64,000 nucleotides of DNA from Riptortus pedestris (Eukaryota; Arthropoda; Insecta; Hemiptera; Alydidae): the NCBI GenBank assembly GCA_019009955.1, contig CM032228.1, positions 252,283,501 to 252,347,500 on the forward strand, in the 5' to 3' direction. The notes beneath the pieces were generated by a model. The model did no database searches and was not told where the DNA came from. It saw only the letters and a program-made list of their open reading frames with translations. The stretch's first letter is position 1; every line of letters begins with the position of its first letter. Below, piece after piece: positions 54,529 through 64,000 of this stretch. The position numbers and the translations under genes were made by a program.

Positions 54529-54910
54529 AATGAGCAACTAGAACAACTGTAAATGTCGGAATGTTGATATAATTGTACTTTAATTACCGGACGGGATTTG
54601 GTTAATTAAATAATAGGAAGGGACTTACATCGGACTGGAATTAATTATTGTAGTGAGTATTCCTCTCACACTCATCACGGGTTTGATGTTACTGTTAAAT
54701 ACGGCTGTGAGCTATTCATTATTCAGTTTCTCACCATTTAGAATAATAAACCCAGTCAGGGTGCATTAGTAGCTGTTGCCATGAATAGTTGGATACAGGT
54801 TTAATTAGTTACACCCCCCCCTCCCCGGTTCTCTAATTACATGCTGTAGCAGGTGATAGCTCTCGTCAACTGGTGGTCGTTGTTTCCAAGGAAACACACA
54901 GAGGAAAGAA
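54529..54910. other. Unassigned sequence
   Basis: No recognisable gene or repeat. Confidence 0.4.
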
Positions 54911-55336
54911 AAGTCCATCACGCAGGGGCTGCGTAGACTAAGCAGATTTCCCACGTGAAGTTTTACAATAGAGAAATTTCACGAGAGTCGAGCAGTTAAG
55001 GACGCCTGGCCGAACTAGCTTTTGGCGGGAATGTCACCCGTCTGTTAGCCGCCCAGATTTATTAAAAATGCAAATATCTCGGTTAATATTCAAGATAGAG
55101 AATAAAGGTATATAACAATATTTATAGTTAATTTAAGAATTTTTCGATCCGACGTATAGTAACGGAGATATTTCGATTTTTCGAAAATCCTCCCCTCTAA
55201 ACCTCTCCCTTCCCACTGGTCCGATTTCAGCCGTTAACTAACTTGATCTTTCTTTTTACATAAAACGACTAAATATCGAGTTTGGTACCGATCAAACAAA
55301 AATTGCGACCGCTAGAGCGGTAACTGGCAAATATAT

Positions 55337-55387
<51 letters not shown>

Positions 55388-55526
55388 ATATACACAGTTT
55401 TTTGAACGGACCTCATTTTCGTCATCTCCTGGGTAGGATCGATGGACATTTGAAGAAAAAATTTCGAAAATTCCGTCATGAGTACAACCTCAATAGCTGA
55501 TTTCCCCTGAGGGAAATCTGCTAAAA
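54911..55526 (-). mobile_element. HLE, full length, A-type
   Basis: AAAAGTCCATCACGCAGGGG start, A block, octamer, core, hairpin ACCGCTAGAGCGGT, TA 55333-55393, 5' block, CCTGAGGGAAATCTGCTAAAA-type end. Confidence 0.9.
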
Positions 55527-55604
55527 CGATTAAATGTCGAGTTTGGTACCGATCAAACAAAAATTGCGACCGCTAGAGCGGTAAACAGGCATATATATAT
55601 ATTT

Positions 55605-55691
<87 letters not shown>

Positions 55692-55803
55692 TACAGTTTT
55701 GAACGGACTTCATTTTCGTCATCTACTAAGATAGGATCGATGGACATTTGAAGAAAAATTTCGAAATTTTGGTCATGAGTACCACCTCAATAGCTGATCT
55801 GTA
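55527..55803 (-). mobile_element. HLE 5' half in tandem, with TA and GA tracts
   Basis: ACGATTAAATGTCGAGTTTG, hairpin, (TA)n then (GA)n (55590-55691), 5' block to AATAGCTGATCTG; the tip is lost. Head to tail with the preceding copy. Confidence 0.8.
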
Positions 55804-55890
55804 GCTGCTAGAAGGGTCAGGAGGACGTCAAGTGGTTTTCGCTTGCCTTCTACACCCCAATATCTAGCGATAAAGTCACGCAGGGTGAAC

Positions 55891-56015
55891 TTTTAGCAGA
55901 TTTCCTTTAAGGAAAATCAGCTATTGAGGTCGTACTCATGACGCGATTTTCGAAAATTTTCTTCAAATATCCATCGATCCTACCCAGGAGATGACTAAAA
56001 TTAGGTCCGTTCAAA

Positions 56016-56080
<65 letters not shown>

Positions 56081-56644
56081 CTCTGTTAACACTCTAGCGG
56101 TCGCAATTTTTGTTTAATCGTCACCAAACTCGGTATTTAATCGTTTTATGTAAAAAGGAAGATCAAGTTCGTTAACGGCTGAATCGGACAAGTGGGAGGG
56201 GGGTTTAGAGGGGGGATTTTCAAACATTCGAAATATCTCCGTTATTATGCATCGGATCGAAAACTTGTATAGAACCAATCTTATTGCGGATCAAAAAATT
56301 CTTAAATTTACTATAAATATTGTTATATGCATTTATTCTCTATCTTGAATATTAACCGAGATATTTACATTTGTATTCTGCGTGTGGTCGCCAGTAGGCT
56401 ATGTTCGGACTTTCCGCCGAGAGCTCTGGCGGCCGTTTCCATAACTATTCGTCCCTCGTGAATAGGTTTAGAGGTTAGGTTAAGTGTTTTTTGGGGCTAG
56501 AAACTACTGGGTTATTACGCCCTAAATAATGTTTTAGGTTTAGAGGTTTCTTACTACTACAGTTGTTATTAGGCAGATTTCTCTATTGTATAACTTCACG
56601 TGGGAAATCTGCTTAGTTTACGCAGCCCCTGCGTGACGGACTTC
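55891..56644 (+). mobile_element. HLE, full length, A-type with 80-bp insert
   Basis: TTTTAGCAGATTTCCTTTAA start, (TA)n 56020-56078, hairpin, core. In the A block an extra segment (about 56466-56546: GTTTTTTGGGGCTAGAAAC, CCCTAAATAATGTTTTAGG) lies between GGTTTAGAGG repeats. Perfect stem-loop, GACGGACTT. Confidence 0.9.
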
Positions 56645-57282
56645 TTTACTTCTCATGACTTTCGGCCCCTCATTTTATAAATGCCGATCCTCTTAACTAA
56701 TAGAATTAATAAGGAACGTTCTACTACTGGATGACAGGTAGTGACCACGTGTTCTCTTATCTGGCGGGAACTATTTTGCCCGGGAGTTTCTCCCTGTCAC
56801 TCCCTTCAGGGAGGTTGCGTAACTTTCATATTCCTAGGAATTCCATTGAATCAGTGGTTGCCCCTATTGTTGCCAGGGCTTATGTCAGGTTTCCCTTCGG
56901 GTGAATCGGATTCTGCGTCTGTACTCATGACGCAATTATGGGAAAGCCTCCAAAAGTACGCAGCTCCTGCGTGTTCTAAACTTTATTCCTTTCGATTCGT
57001 CTCATTTCCGCAATGGTTTTTTTTTCCCGGGAGATTAGGCCCGGAGTACGGAGCACTTCCCGATTTACAGGGTATGGGCGAGCTGAGCTATTTGGCCCGG
57101 AACTAACCCCCGATTTCCTGGTGGCGCATTTCAGATCGGCCTATTGCTTGACAGGGTTTACTACCTAGAGTTTCCCGGTCGGTGTTGCTCAACCCATTGA
57201 TACCCATCGTTAATGAGGTTCGACAAAAATATTTTCCCCTTAAGAGATTTTCAAGACTCACCAAAACTATTTATTTTGAACC
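56645..57282. other. Unassigned segment with a 121-codon frame
   Basis: Plus frame 56741-57106, less AT-rich than its surroundings, no recognisable domain. It contains HLE-like fragments (TACGCAGCTCCTGCGTG near 56958), so part of it is certainly repeat-derived. No gene called. Confidence 0.3.
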
Positions 57283-57370
57283 CATTTTAACAGATTTCTC
57301 TATATATATCCATCGATTCTACATAGTAGATCATGAAAAAGAGACAGTTCAAAATTTTATTGTACAAATT
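57283..57370 (+). mobile_element. HLE 5' fragment
   Basis: TTTTAACAGATTTCTC, ATCCATCGATTCTACATAGT, CAGTTCAAAATTTTATT. Confidence 0.65.
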
Positions 57371-57602
57371 TATATACAATTTGTGGGGCTGCTGAAGTCA
57401 ATCCCTAGGACAAGAGTACAACATTACATATTGTATTTAGGCAGCTAAATAACTAAAATAAACACAGTCAGCAACCTAAAAGGTGAATGTCACTAGATAT
57501 AAATTAGAAACATCATTATTGTAATAACATGATCTGTCGATCTATAATATCACTGGTCAAAGCCAAAATTAAAATATATGGTGGGAAATAATATTTGTAT
57601 AA
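57371..57602. other. Unassigned AT-rich sequence
   Basis: No recognisable feature. Confidence 0.4.
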
Positions 57603-58248
57603 ATAAATATTTGTCTGTTAACGCTCTAGCGGTCGCAATTTTTGTTGGATCGTTGCCAAATCCGATATTTAAACGTTTTACGTAAAACTAGAGGCCAAGT
57701 TCGTTAATGGTTGAAATTCGACTAGTGGTTTAGAGGGAAGGAATTTCGAAATTTTGAAATATTTCGGTTATTATAATTAGAGTCGGAAAATTGTTCATGA
57801 TCAATCTTATTGCAACCCAAATTACCTAAAAATGTTATTATACACATATTTTCTCTATCGTAAATATTAATCGAAATATTTGGATTTTTTTTAGTTTTCA
57901 GCCTTTAGTAAACCCCCACTCCTACTCATACTAATAATAATAAGCTGTTATATCGTGAACCACTTTATTTTAATCTTATATACCAAATATTGTGTTCAAG
58001 AGACCTTTATTGTGCGAGATACACGCAAATTCGTTGTATGATGACTCATTAATTAAAATCTTACGTTATTGTCTCAAAAATGCTTATTTGATCTATACCA
58101 TAATCGAATTTAACCGTTCCAGTCAAAATACTAAAGATCATATTTGTTATTGGCTGAAATCGGACCAATATTCACAAATATGTTCTTTACAGTGAGTCGG
58201 ATTATAAAGTGTTATAGAACCATTCTTGTTCAACTATTGTTGCTCTAC
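57603..58248 (+). mobile_element. HLE, C-type, both ends missing
   Basis: TTTGTCTGTTAACGCTCTAG, first core, B block (AAACCCCCACTCCTACTC), second core (TATTGGCTGAAATCGGACC), cut at TTGCTCTACA by the fold-back element. Confidence 0.78.
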
Positions 58249-58837
58249 ACATTGAAGGTTTGCTGCAAAAAGGAGGTCTTTTGTCCCAAATAAAATTTTT
58301 CCCTGTAGGTTTTGGGAAAACAAAATAAACGTTTACGAGAAAATTCATAACAAAAGTTATGTAAAAAATATTGCTGTTGCTTACTTTCAGTTATGGTTAT
58401 ACTTCACATATTAGAACCAATTTTCATTCAAAAAATATCATCCAAATTTGGTGGTACGTGGATGATCCTTGGAGCTACCTCCTTTTTGCCCAAAAGAATG
58501 GAATATGAGGAATGGAGGATATGTTATGTCTTGGAAAAATATATATATATAAAATAAATAGAATGCACTATTATATGTATTTTTTATTTCAAAGAAAACT
58601 GAAAATAAAGCCAACAAAAATATTGGTTTTTTAAACAGAAAATAACATCATTATAACGAATAACATAAAATACGAAAGTAAACATCATTATAATGAAAAT
58701 AACATCATAACGATTGGAGCTGCATCCTTTTGGGGCCAAATAAAAGAGGTTTTTTTTTGGCACAAAGAAATTGTTTTATAACTCCCAACAGCTATGGGAT
58801 GGAGAACCCTCCTTTTTGCAGCAAACCCTTTCAATGT
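58249..58837. mobile_element. Fold-back/MITE element, unclassified
   Basis: Ends are inverted: ACATTGAAGGTTTGCTGC and AAAAAGGAGG on the left, CTCCTTTTTGCAGCAAACCC and TTTCAATGTT on the right. The interior is non-coding and has further pieces of the end motif (CTACCTCCTTTTTGCCC near 58475, ATCCTTTTGGGGCC near 58726). No clear target duplication. It truncates an HLE. Confidence 0.7.
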
Positions 58838-58852
58838 TAGTTATTGTGCAAT

Positions 58853-59346
58853 TGTAGCAGATTTACCTTGAGGGAAATCAGCTATTGAGGTCGTACTCAT
58901 GGCGCAATTTTCGAAAAATTTCTTCAAATGTCCATCGATCCTACCCAGGAGGAGACGAAAAATGAGGTCCAGAGGTTCAAAACTATATATATATATTTCT
59001 CTGTTAACGCTCTAGCGGTCGCAGTTATTGTTTTATCGTTACCGAATTCGATATTTAAACGTTTTATGCAAAAAGAAAGATCAAGTTCGTTAATGGCTGA
59101 AATCGGACCAGTGGGAGGGGGGGGGGGTTAAAAGGGGGGATTTTCGAAAATTTGAAATATCTCCGTTACTATACGTCGGATCGAAAAATTGTATAAAACC
59201 AATCTTATTGCAAATTAAATTTAATATAAATATTGTTATATACATTTATTCTCTATCTTGAATATTAGGGGCGGATAACGGATGAGAGTAAAACTTCACG
59301 TGAGAAATCTGCTTAGTTTACGCAGCCCCTGCGTGACGGACTTTTT
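58853..59346 (+). mobile_element. HLE, both ends present, A block deleted
   Basis: TGTAGCAGATTTACCTTGAG start, short TA, core; TATCTTGAATATTA is joined to GGGGCGGATAACGG, so the octamer and most of the A block are lost. GAAATCTGC, perfect stem-loop, GACGGACTTTTTT. Confidence 0.87.
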
Positions 59347-59586
59347 TCTCTTTTGTCCTACCCTCGTTTGGATTAAGATAGCGGTGCAGGGAAGTTAATT
59401 GTGCTGGCAGCGAGTGAAGAAATGTGAGCTTGTCAGCTCCTGAAGAAGAATGCTGAAGAAAATGTGGACTGAAACCTCTTATTCCCTCTAACGGGTTCCC
59501 TCACTCCATCTCTCTCTTCAGGCCTCGCAGGTTCCTTGTCTCCTTTATTGTTATAGTCACTATTATATTATTGCACTATAATAGTT
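59347..59586. other. Unassigned sequence
   Basis: No recognisable feature. Confidence 0.4.
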
Positions 59587-60681
59587 ATTAGCAGATTTCC
59601 CTGAATGGAAATCAGCTATTGAGATCGTGCTCATGACGCGATTTTTGAAATTTTTCTTCAAATGTCCTTCCATACTACCTAGGAGATGACGAAAATCCAT
59701 CACGTCAGAGGGCTGCGTAAACTAAGCAGATTTCCCACGTCAGTTTTACAATAGAGAAATCTGCCTAATAATAACACTAGTAGTAACGAGCCTCTAAACC
59801 AATTTCACGAGAGCCGAACAGTTACGGAAACGGCCTAACTAGCTTTCGGCGGAAAATCCCTAATAGAACCGACTTCAGCCGATCCGTGTTACGGCACTCT
59901 TTCTAAAAATGACGTATGTTACCGCTCTAGCGGTCGCTATTATTGTTTAATCGTTACCAAACTCGATATTTTGTCGTTTTATGTACAAATAAATATCAAG
60001 TTCGTTAGCGGTTGAAATCCGACCAGGGGAGGGGGGGGGGGGTTTAGAGGGGGAATTTTGAAAATTAGAAATATCTCCGTTACTATAATTCAGATCGAAA
60101 ATTTGTATAACACCAATCTTATTGCAAACTAAATTTACTATAAATATTATTATATACATTTATTCTCTATCTTTAATATTAATCAACATATTTTAATTAT
60201 TCAATTTTCAGCCTTTAGTAGTCCCCCATTTCTACTCGTTTTACAAAAAACAATACTCTGTTATATAACAAACCACGTTATTCGGAGCTTAAATACCAAA
60301 TGTTGTTTTTCAAGGACCTTTATTATACAAGATATATGCAAATATGTTCTAGTGACATACCCCCCCCCCCCTCCCCGTCTTAAATACTTGAACTTCTAAA
60401 TTTTGAATGATTGAGATAAAAATTATTCTGATTCATTATAAATTACAGTACAAGATATAGTACATAGTTTTCAATAAAATGAATATGTTATTTTCTGATA
60501 TGTTACAGTTATTTTTTTTTTCGGTGAGCCTTTGGCAGACCTGTTTTTTTTTTCAGGCGCTTCCCGCAGGGAGGGGAAAGATTTCATATTACCGTTTGTA
60601 TTTATTCACCTGATATTCATGGTGGTGTTGTGTTAGCAGTATGCTGGTTATTTTACCCAGCCCCGTCGTGACGGACTTTTA
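59587..60681 (+). mobile_element. HLE, D-type, split by a nested HLE
   Basis: 5' block 59587-59695 (TTAGCAGATTTCCCTGAATG to GATGACGAAAA). The copy resumes at 59920 with ACCGCTCTAGCGGT, core with poly-G, B-like and D blocks, ending CCCAGCCCCGTCGTGACGG (stem damaged). Confidence 0.8.
59696..59919 (-). mobile_element. Nested HLE 3' part, A-type
   Basis: TCCATCACGTCAGAGGGCTG, CGTAAACTAAGCAGATTTCC, A block (TTTCACGAGAGCCGAACAG). Stops before the octamer. Confidence 0.78.
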
Positions 60682-61080
60682 CTTCTGCTTAGCTGTCCTG
60701 CTCAGTTCGTCCATGGTACTCTTGCCGAATTAGGATTTTAAACCAATCTCCGGGATTGGATTATAATCTCCTTCTGAAAGTGCTTTTCGGTTCATTGTGT
60801 CATCGTTAACATCCAGAGGTTTTGTAGTTGCAAACCGTTGGGCTATTTCGGAAGCTGCTCTTTTAGGACATGTCACTGGATGAAAATAACCTGTTGAAGT
60901 TGTTCTTATGATAATGTTGAGAAAATTAAATACATGAATAATCCTTCACAGAGAGAGTCACGTATTTGGAAAGTGTGATGTAGATCAAAGAAGCCGACAG
61001 AAGGTCTAGGTTCTACTAGACCCGTCCAGCCCAGCTTCGAAGGGACCAGACAGTTCCCCTTTGATGTAACAATATGTTGT
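60682..61080. other. Unassigned sequence
   Basis: No recognisable gene or repeat. Confidence 0.4.
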
Positions 61081-61371
61081 GTCGAAAACATTCTTCAAAA
61101 GTCCATATATCCTACTCAACAGAGCTGTTGACTAAAGTCGTATAAAACCATTCTTGTTAAACTATTGATATTCTATGCAGTGTTACGTAACTCAAGTATT
61201 AACCGAATTATCCATGGTTTCGTGTATTCTGCCTTCAGTAACCCCCTTCCCTTCTACTCATTGGTTATTTACATATAAATAGAGAGTATGTGCTCTGATG
61301 AGATCACAAGAGTGTTAAACCAGCCCATGGGAAATCTGTTTACTTTACGCAGCCCCTGCGTGACGGACTCT
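61081..61371 (+). mobile_element. HLE, C/E-type, deleted middle
   Basis: ACATTCTTCAAAAGTCCATA (5' block), then the second core (ACCATTCTTGTTAAACTATTG), TTCAGTAACCCCC, E block, GGGAAATCTG, ACGCAGCCCCTGCGT, GACGGACT. Confidence 0.72.
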
Positions 61372-61600
61372 TAATGACTCCTATTATTATACCATTTGTC
61401 AGCTTTTCAGGCATCGAGTTGTATTGCGGATGTAGAACCTTCCTTTTTCTGCTGAACACTGTAGGAACTCGATTCGCCGCCATAACAAGCATTTAAGACA
61501 ATGGTTTCAATGGAGGCATTTCTTGTTTCCTTTCTGCCAATCCCATAAAGAGATATCCTAGTGTCGCCAACTTGGAGAGATGCGCACAAACCTTTCCTTT
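61372..61600. other. Unassigned sequence
   Basis: A 60-codon minus frame without known motif. No gene called. Confidence 0.35.
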
Positions 61601-62332
61601 TTTACCAGATTTCCCTTATGGGAAATCAGCTATTGAGGTAGTACTCATGACACGATTTTTAAAAATTTTCTTCAAATGTCCTACCCAGAAGATGACGAAA
61701 ATGAGGTCCGTTCAAAATTGTATATATGTATATATATATATTTGACTGTTAACACTCTAGTGGTCGCAATTTTTTTTCAATCGTCATCAAACTCGGTTTT
61801 TAATCGTATTATGTAAAAAGAAAGATTAAGTTTGTTTATTTATTTATTAACGTCCACTTTTTGCAACTTAGGCTAATTGGGATCAAGTTTGTTAATGGCT
61901 GAAATCGGACCAGTGGGAGGGGGGTTTAGAGGGGGGATTTTTGAAAATTCGAAATATCTTCCTTACTGTATGTCGGATTGTAAAATTGTATAGAACCAGT
62001 CTTATTGCAAATTGAAGTTACTATAAATAATATTATATACATTTATTCTCTATCTTGAATAGTAACCGAAATATTTGCATTTTTATTAAGTGTGTGTGTG
62101 GCAATTGTCGGAAGTTTCCAGATTAGTTCGGCTGTTTCCGTAACTGTTCGGCACTAGTTCTCTGTTCTTGCCTTCTAATCATTTACTTTGTGAGATATGT
62201 GCAAATACGTTCTGTTGATGCACCCCCCATATTCAAGATGGAGTTGTGTTACCGGCATGTAGATTTCTGTATTGTATAACTTCACGTGGGAAATCTGCTT
62301 AGTTTACGCAGCCTCTGCGTAACGGACTTTTT
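61601..62332 (+). mobile_element. HLE, full length, A-type with SINE piece inside
   Basis: TTTACCAGATTTCCCTTATG start, short TA, hairpin remnant, core interrupted by a SINE tail at 61837-61881, A block, CACGTGGGAAATCTGC, ACGCAGCCTCTGCGT, AACGGACTTTTTTT. Confidence 0.87.
61837..61881 (-). mobile_element. SINE 3' end fragment with target duplication
   Basis: TATTTATTTATTAACGTCCA, CTTTTTGCAACTTAGGCTAA. It is flanked by ATTAAGTTTGTT (61825-61836) and ATCAAGTTTGTT (61882-61893), one mismatch: a severely 5'-truncated retrotransposition event. Confidence 0.85.
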
Positions 62333-62360
62333 TTGTATCCAATCCTGCTTTAGAAGATGT

Positions 62361-62565
62361 TTGGCAGATCTTCCTTTAAGGAATATCAATTATTGAGGTT
62401 GTACCTACTCCTTTTCGAAAAACTTCTTCTGATGTCCATGGATCCTACCTAGGTATACACAAACACACTATATATAAATATATATAATGCTTTAGCAGTC
62501 CTAAGGAAATCAGCTCACATCAGCATTGAGGTTGTACTCATGACACGATTTTTGAAGTTTTTGAA
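62361..62565 (+). mobile_element. Two HLE 5' fragments
   Basis: 62361-62455 (TTGGCAGATCTTCCTTTAAG, GTCCATGGATCCTACCTAG) and 62491-62565 (TTTAGCAGTCCTAAGG, TTGAGGTTGTACTCATGACA), both decayed. The navigator exon begins 85 bp after the second one. Confidence 0.65.
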
Positions 62566-62649
62566 AAATTGATAAAAGTCTTAAAATATATTTCTTTTTA
62601 AACATAAATTTATATTTTGTTATAACATATTCTCTTTTCTTTGTTTCAG

Positions 62650-62733
62650 GCCCATGTTGTCTCGGCTTTTGAGCAATCACTTTCAAATATGACACAACGG
62701 CTACAGTCCCTCACTGCCACTGCTGAGAAAAAA
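62650..62733 (+). CDS. sickie/NAV-like: Internal exon of a neuron navigator (NAV/sickie) homologue
   Basis: An 84-nt exon (28 codons, phase 0 at both ends) lies between a pyrimidine-rich acceptor ending in TTTGTTTCAG and the donor GTGAGT. It reads AHVVSAFEQSLSNMTQRLQ, continuing to TATAEKK. I recognise this as the coiled-coil segment of the neuron navigator family (vertebrate NAV1-3, Drosophila sickie), cytoskeleton-associated proteins linked to neurite guidance and actin regulation. Heptad-like spacing of hydrophobic residues is visible. It joins without frame change to the exon at 63375, whose first residues (DSELLELRQ) continue the same conserved stretch. Only part of the gene lies here; the AAA-type ATPase end of the family would lie to the right, outside the window. 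The family call comes from memory of the conserved sequence, not from a search. Confidence 0.85.
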
Positions 62734-63374
62734 GTGAGTTACTTCAAGTACTATTATTATGTTAAACATTAAATGACCAAGCAAGCATTAATAAATATAT
62801 TTAAACTGATCGAATATGTTTAGTGTGTCGAATTCAAGAGTTGTTATAAAAATATAATTAAGTTAACTGCAAATAAAGCAGGCGAAATTGGATAAAATTC
62901 TTAATTTTCAAGGGGGGGGACTCTACTTTTTACGACTCATAAGTGATTCTCTAAATGAGCTTCATAACTCAAAATGTAAAATATTTATAAGTGGAACATA
63001 TAATGCAAACTTAGATTCATTACAATGCATCTTGTTCCATAACTTCTGACACACTCAGAAAACTGAATTTATATATTTCAATTTGTTCACCATTTTATAT
63101 TACCTTGTATATGATTCTTCTTTTTTACTTCCTTGTCAAACAAAGATCGTACTGTAATCGGAAAAATCAGCTTTCTGAGTTCTATCTTATAAAGCGTTCT
63201 ACTTATGATTTTGTTCATAATACGAGTACAGTGTGATTAAGGGAAGCAGCTAGACATTTTTTTTCAGACCTCAATTTCTTTCTTTTTTATAAATGAAACA
63301 TTAATATTGAAAATATGTTTCCTTTCATTTAATACTTGTACTACCCATTCATAATTTTGAGTATTTGTTTCAAG
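62734..63374 (+). other. Intron between the two navigator exons
   Basis: The intron is 641 nt and AT-rich, with a GT donor and an AG acceptor. The pyrimidine-rich tract is weak and lies close to the acceptor. I see no repeat element, RNA gene or second open frame in it. Confidence 0.8.
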
Positions 63375-63510
63375 GACTCCGAATTGCTCGAGCTGAGACA
63401 AACTATTGAGCTGCTGAGGAAGCAGAGCGTCGAAGCAGGCCTTACCTCCCAGGGCCTTTCTCCGTCTCTAGTACGGAGGCATACCATAAATACGACAGAC
63501 ATAGGAAATG
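63375..63510 (+). CDS. sickie/NAV-like: Second internal exon of the neuron navigator homologue
   Basis: A 136-nt exon (45 codons plus 1 nt) runs from an acceptor ending TTTCAAG to the donor GTAAAT. It begins DSELLELRQTIELLRKQS, a charged, leucine-rich coiled coil typical of the navigator central region, and continues into a serine/threonine-rich linker (EAGLTSQGLSPSLVRRHT). It starts in phase 0, matching the end of the exon at 62650, and ends in phase 1. The intron between the two is 641 nt. An open frame runs on past the donor to a TAA at 63519-63521, but the splice site is the likelier end. The linker could be a region of alternative splicing, as is common in this family, but nothing here shows that. 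Confidence 0.85.
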
Positions 63511-64000
63511 GTAAATCTTAAATAATAATTATTGCTTTTAGTAGTTTGGTACTTATTCCTACAAATTAGATTTATTGGATTTCCTAGAGGTTTAGCTAAA
63601 CACTCATTTTTCTAGAATCTAACAATATTTAATTATATAAATGAAAGGAATATTAAATATTATCCATGAAAATGAATAATCTGCAGATACTAAATCTGTC
63701 TGATTCTAATTAAGACAAAATATTAAGAGATATTGACGCCAGACTTGGAAACAAATTATTTTTGATAACAAATGGTGGATAAACCAGGCCTGGGCTGTAT
63801 TTCAAATGAAGTATTTTAGAGAACACAATAAAAAATACATTTTTTGTATATTAAGATAAAACAAAGTACATTTTTTTCTTTTATATATGTATTTATTTAT
63901 TTGAAGGGCTGTATTTACATTATCTATTCAGCAGGATTGATGGACGTTTGAAGAAATTTTCTGAAAGCCGATAGAAAGTCTACTTAAAAATAAGTTTATT
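63511..64000 (+). other. Start of the next navigator intron
   Basis: AT-rich intronic sequence. Near the right edge (about 63932-63970) is a short degenerate HLE 5' fragment in minus orientation, recognisable by GGATTGATGGACGTTTGAAG. Nothing else is recognised. Confidence 0.6.

Noticed and set aside
56741..57106. 121-codon frame as a host gene
   Set aside because: It contains HLE-derived stem-loop sequence and no recognisable domain.

Overview
This window reads as arthropod, probably insect, nuclear DNA from a large repeat-rich genome. It is AT-rich, has GT-AG splice signals, no operon-like gene runs, tRNA-derived SINEs, several LINE remnants, a Penelope-like element (PLE), two hAT-type DNA elements, and many (TA)n tracts. 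The only host-gene coding sequence I can support is at the far right: two short plus-strand exons (62650-62733 and 63375-63510). They join in frame and encode a coiled-coil stretch that I recognise from memory as the neuron navigator family (vertebrate NAV1-3, Drosophila sickie). The 62 kb to the left is either a very long intron of that gene or its upstream flank; the sequence alone does not decide.

More than half of the window is one repeat family, which I call HLE (Helentron-like element). In sense orientation a copy starts TTTTAGCAGATTTCCC, where GCAGATTTCCC is a subterminal repeat and begins a 20-bp palindrome. It runs about 130 bp to a (TA)n tract, then a small hairpin (ACCGCT/AGCGGT), then a conserved core with poly-G and an ATTTGCAT octamer. 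It ends with the inverted subterminal repeat GGGAAATCTGC, a stem-loop (ACGCAG/CTGCGT) and GACGGACTTTTT. This is the published layout of Helentron-associated elements (HINE, DINE-1 type). I see about 75 copies or fragments on both strands. All share the two ends, but the 3' half comes in five versions, labelled A to E here: A carries a TCGGCCGTTTCC block; B carries a CAGTAAACCCCCACTCC block; C is B with a second copy of the core; D carries a TTTCAATAAAAT block; E carries an AGATGGTGAGATGAGA block.

Layout: 1-5 kb HLE copies plus a fold-back element built of repeated GGTAAAT/ATTTACC palindromes (about 555-1267); 4-8.5 kb LINE remnants, SINEs and a fold-back element with hammerhead-ribozyme-like motifs; 9.5-15.8 kb HLE-dense; 16.1-17.4 kb a truncated PLE with a GIY-YIG nuclease region; 17.4-35.9 kb HLE-dense with an inverted-repeat element at 26 kb and a LINE-like element at 30.5 kb; 36.0-36.6 kb a 12-copy, 47-bp minisatellite; 37-41.2 kb LINE 3' ends; 42.1 kb a hAT-type MITE; 43-46 kb HLE; 46.5-47.1 kb a degenerate satellite; 47.9-62.6 kb HLE with a hAT element (53377-54312), PLE end repeats (51.7 kb) and a fold-back element (58.2 kb); 62.6-64 kb the navigator exons.

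The mobile elements do not cooperate with a host pathway. They record a history of nested insertions: SINE in HLE, hAT in HLE, HLE in HLE, and a fold-back element inside the HLE (TA)n tract. The most unusual signal is a repeated hammerhead-ribozyme-like motif whose helix III is in most cases a perfect palindrome. It occurs in at least three unrelated-looking repeat contexts.
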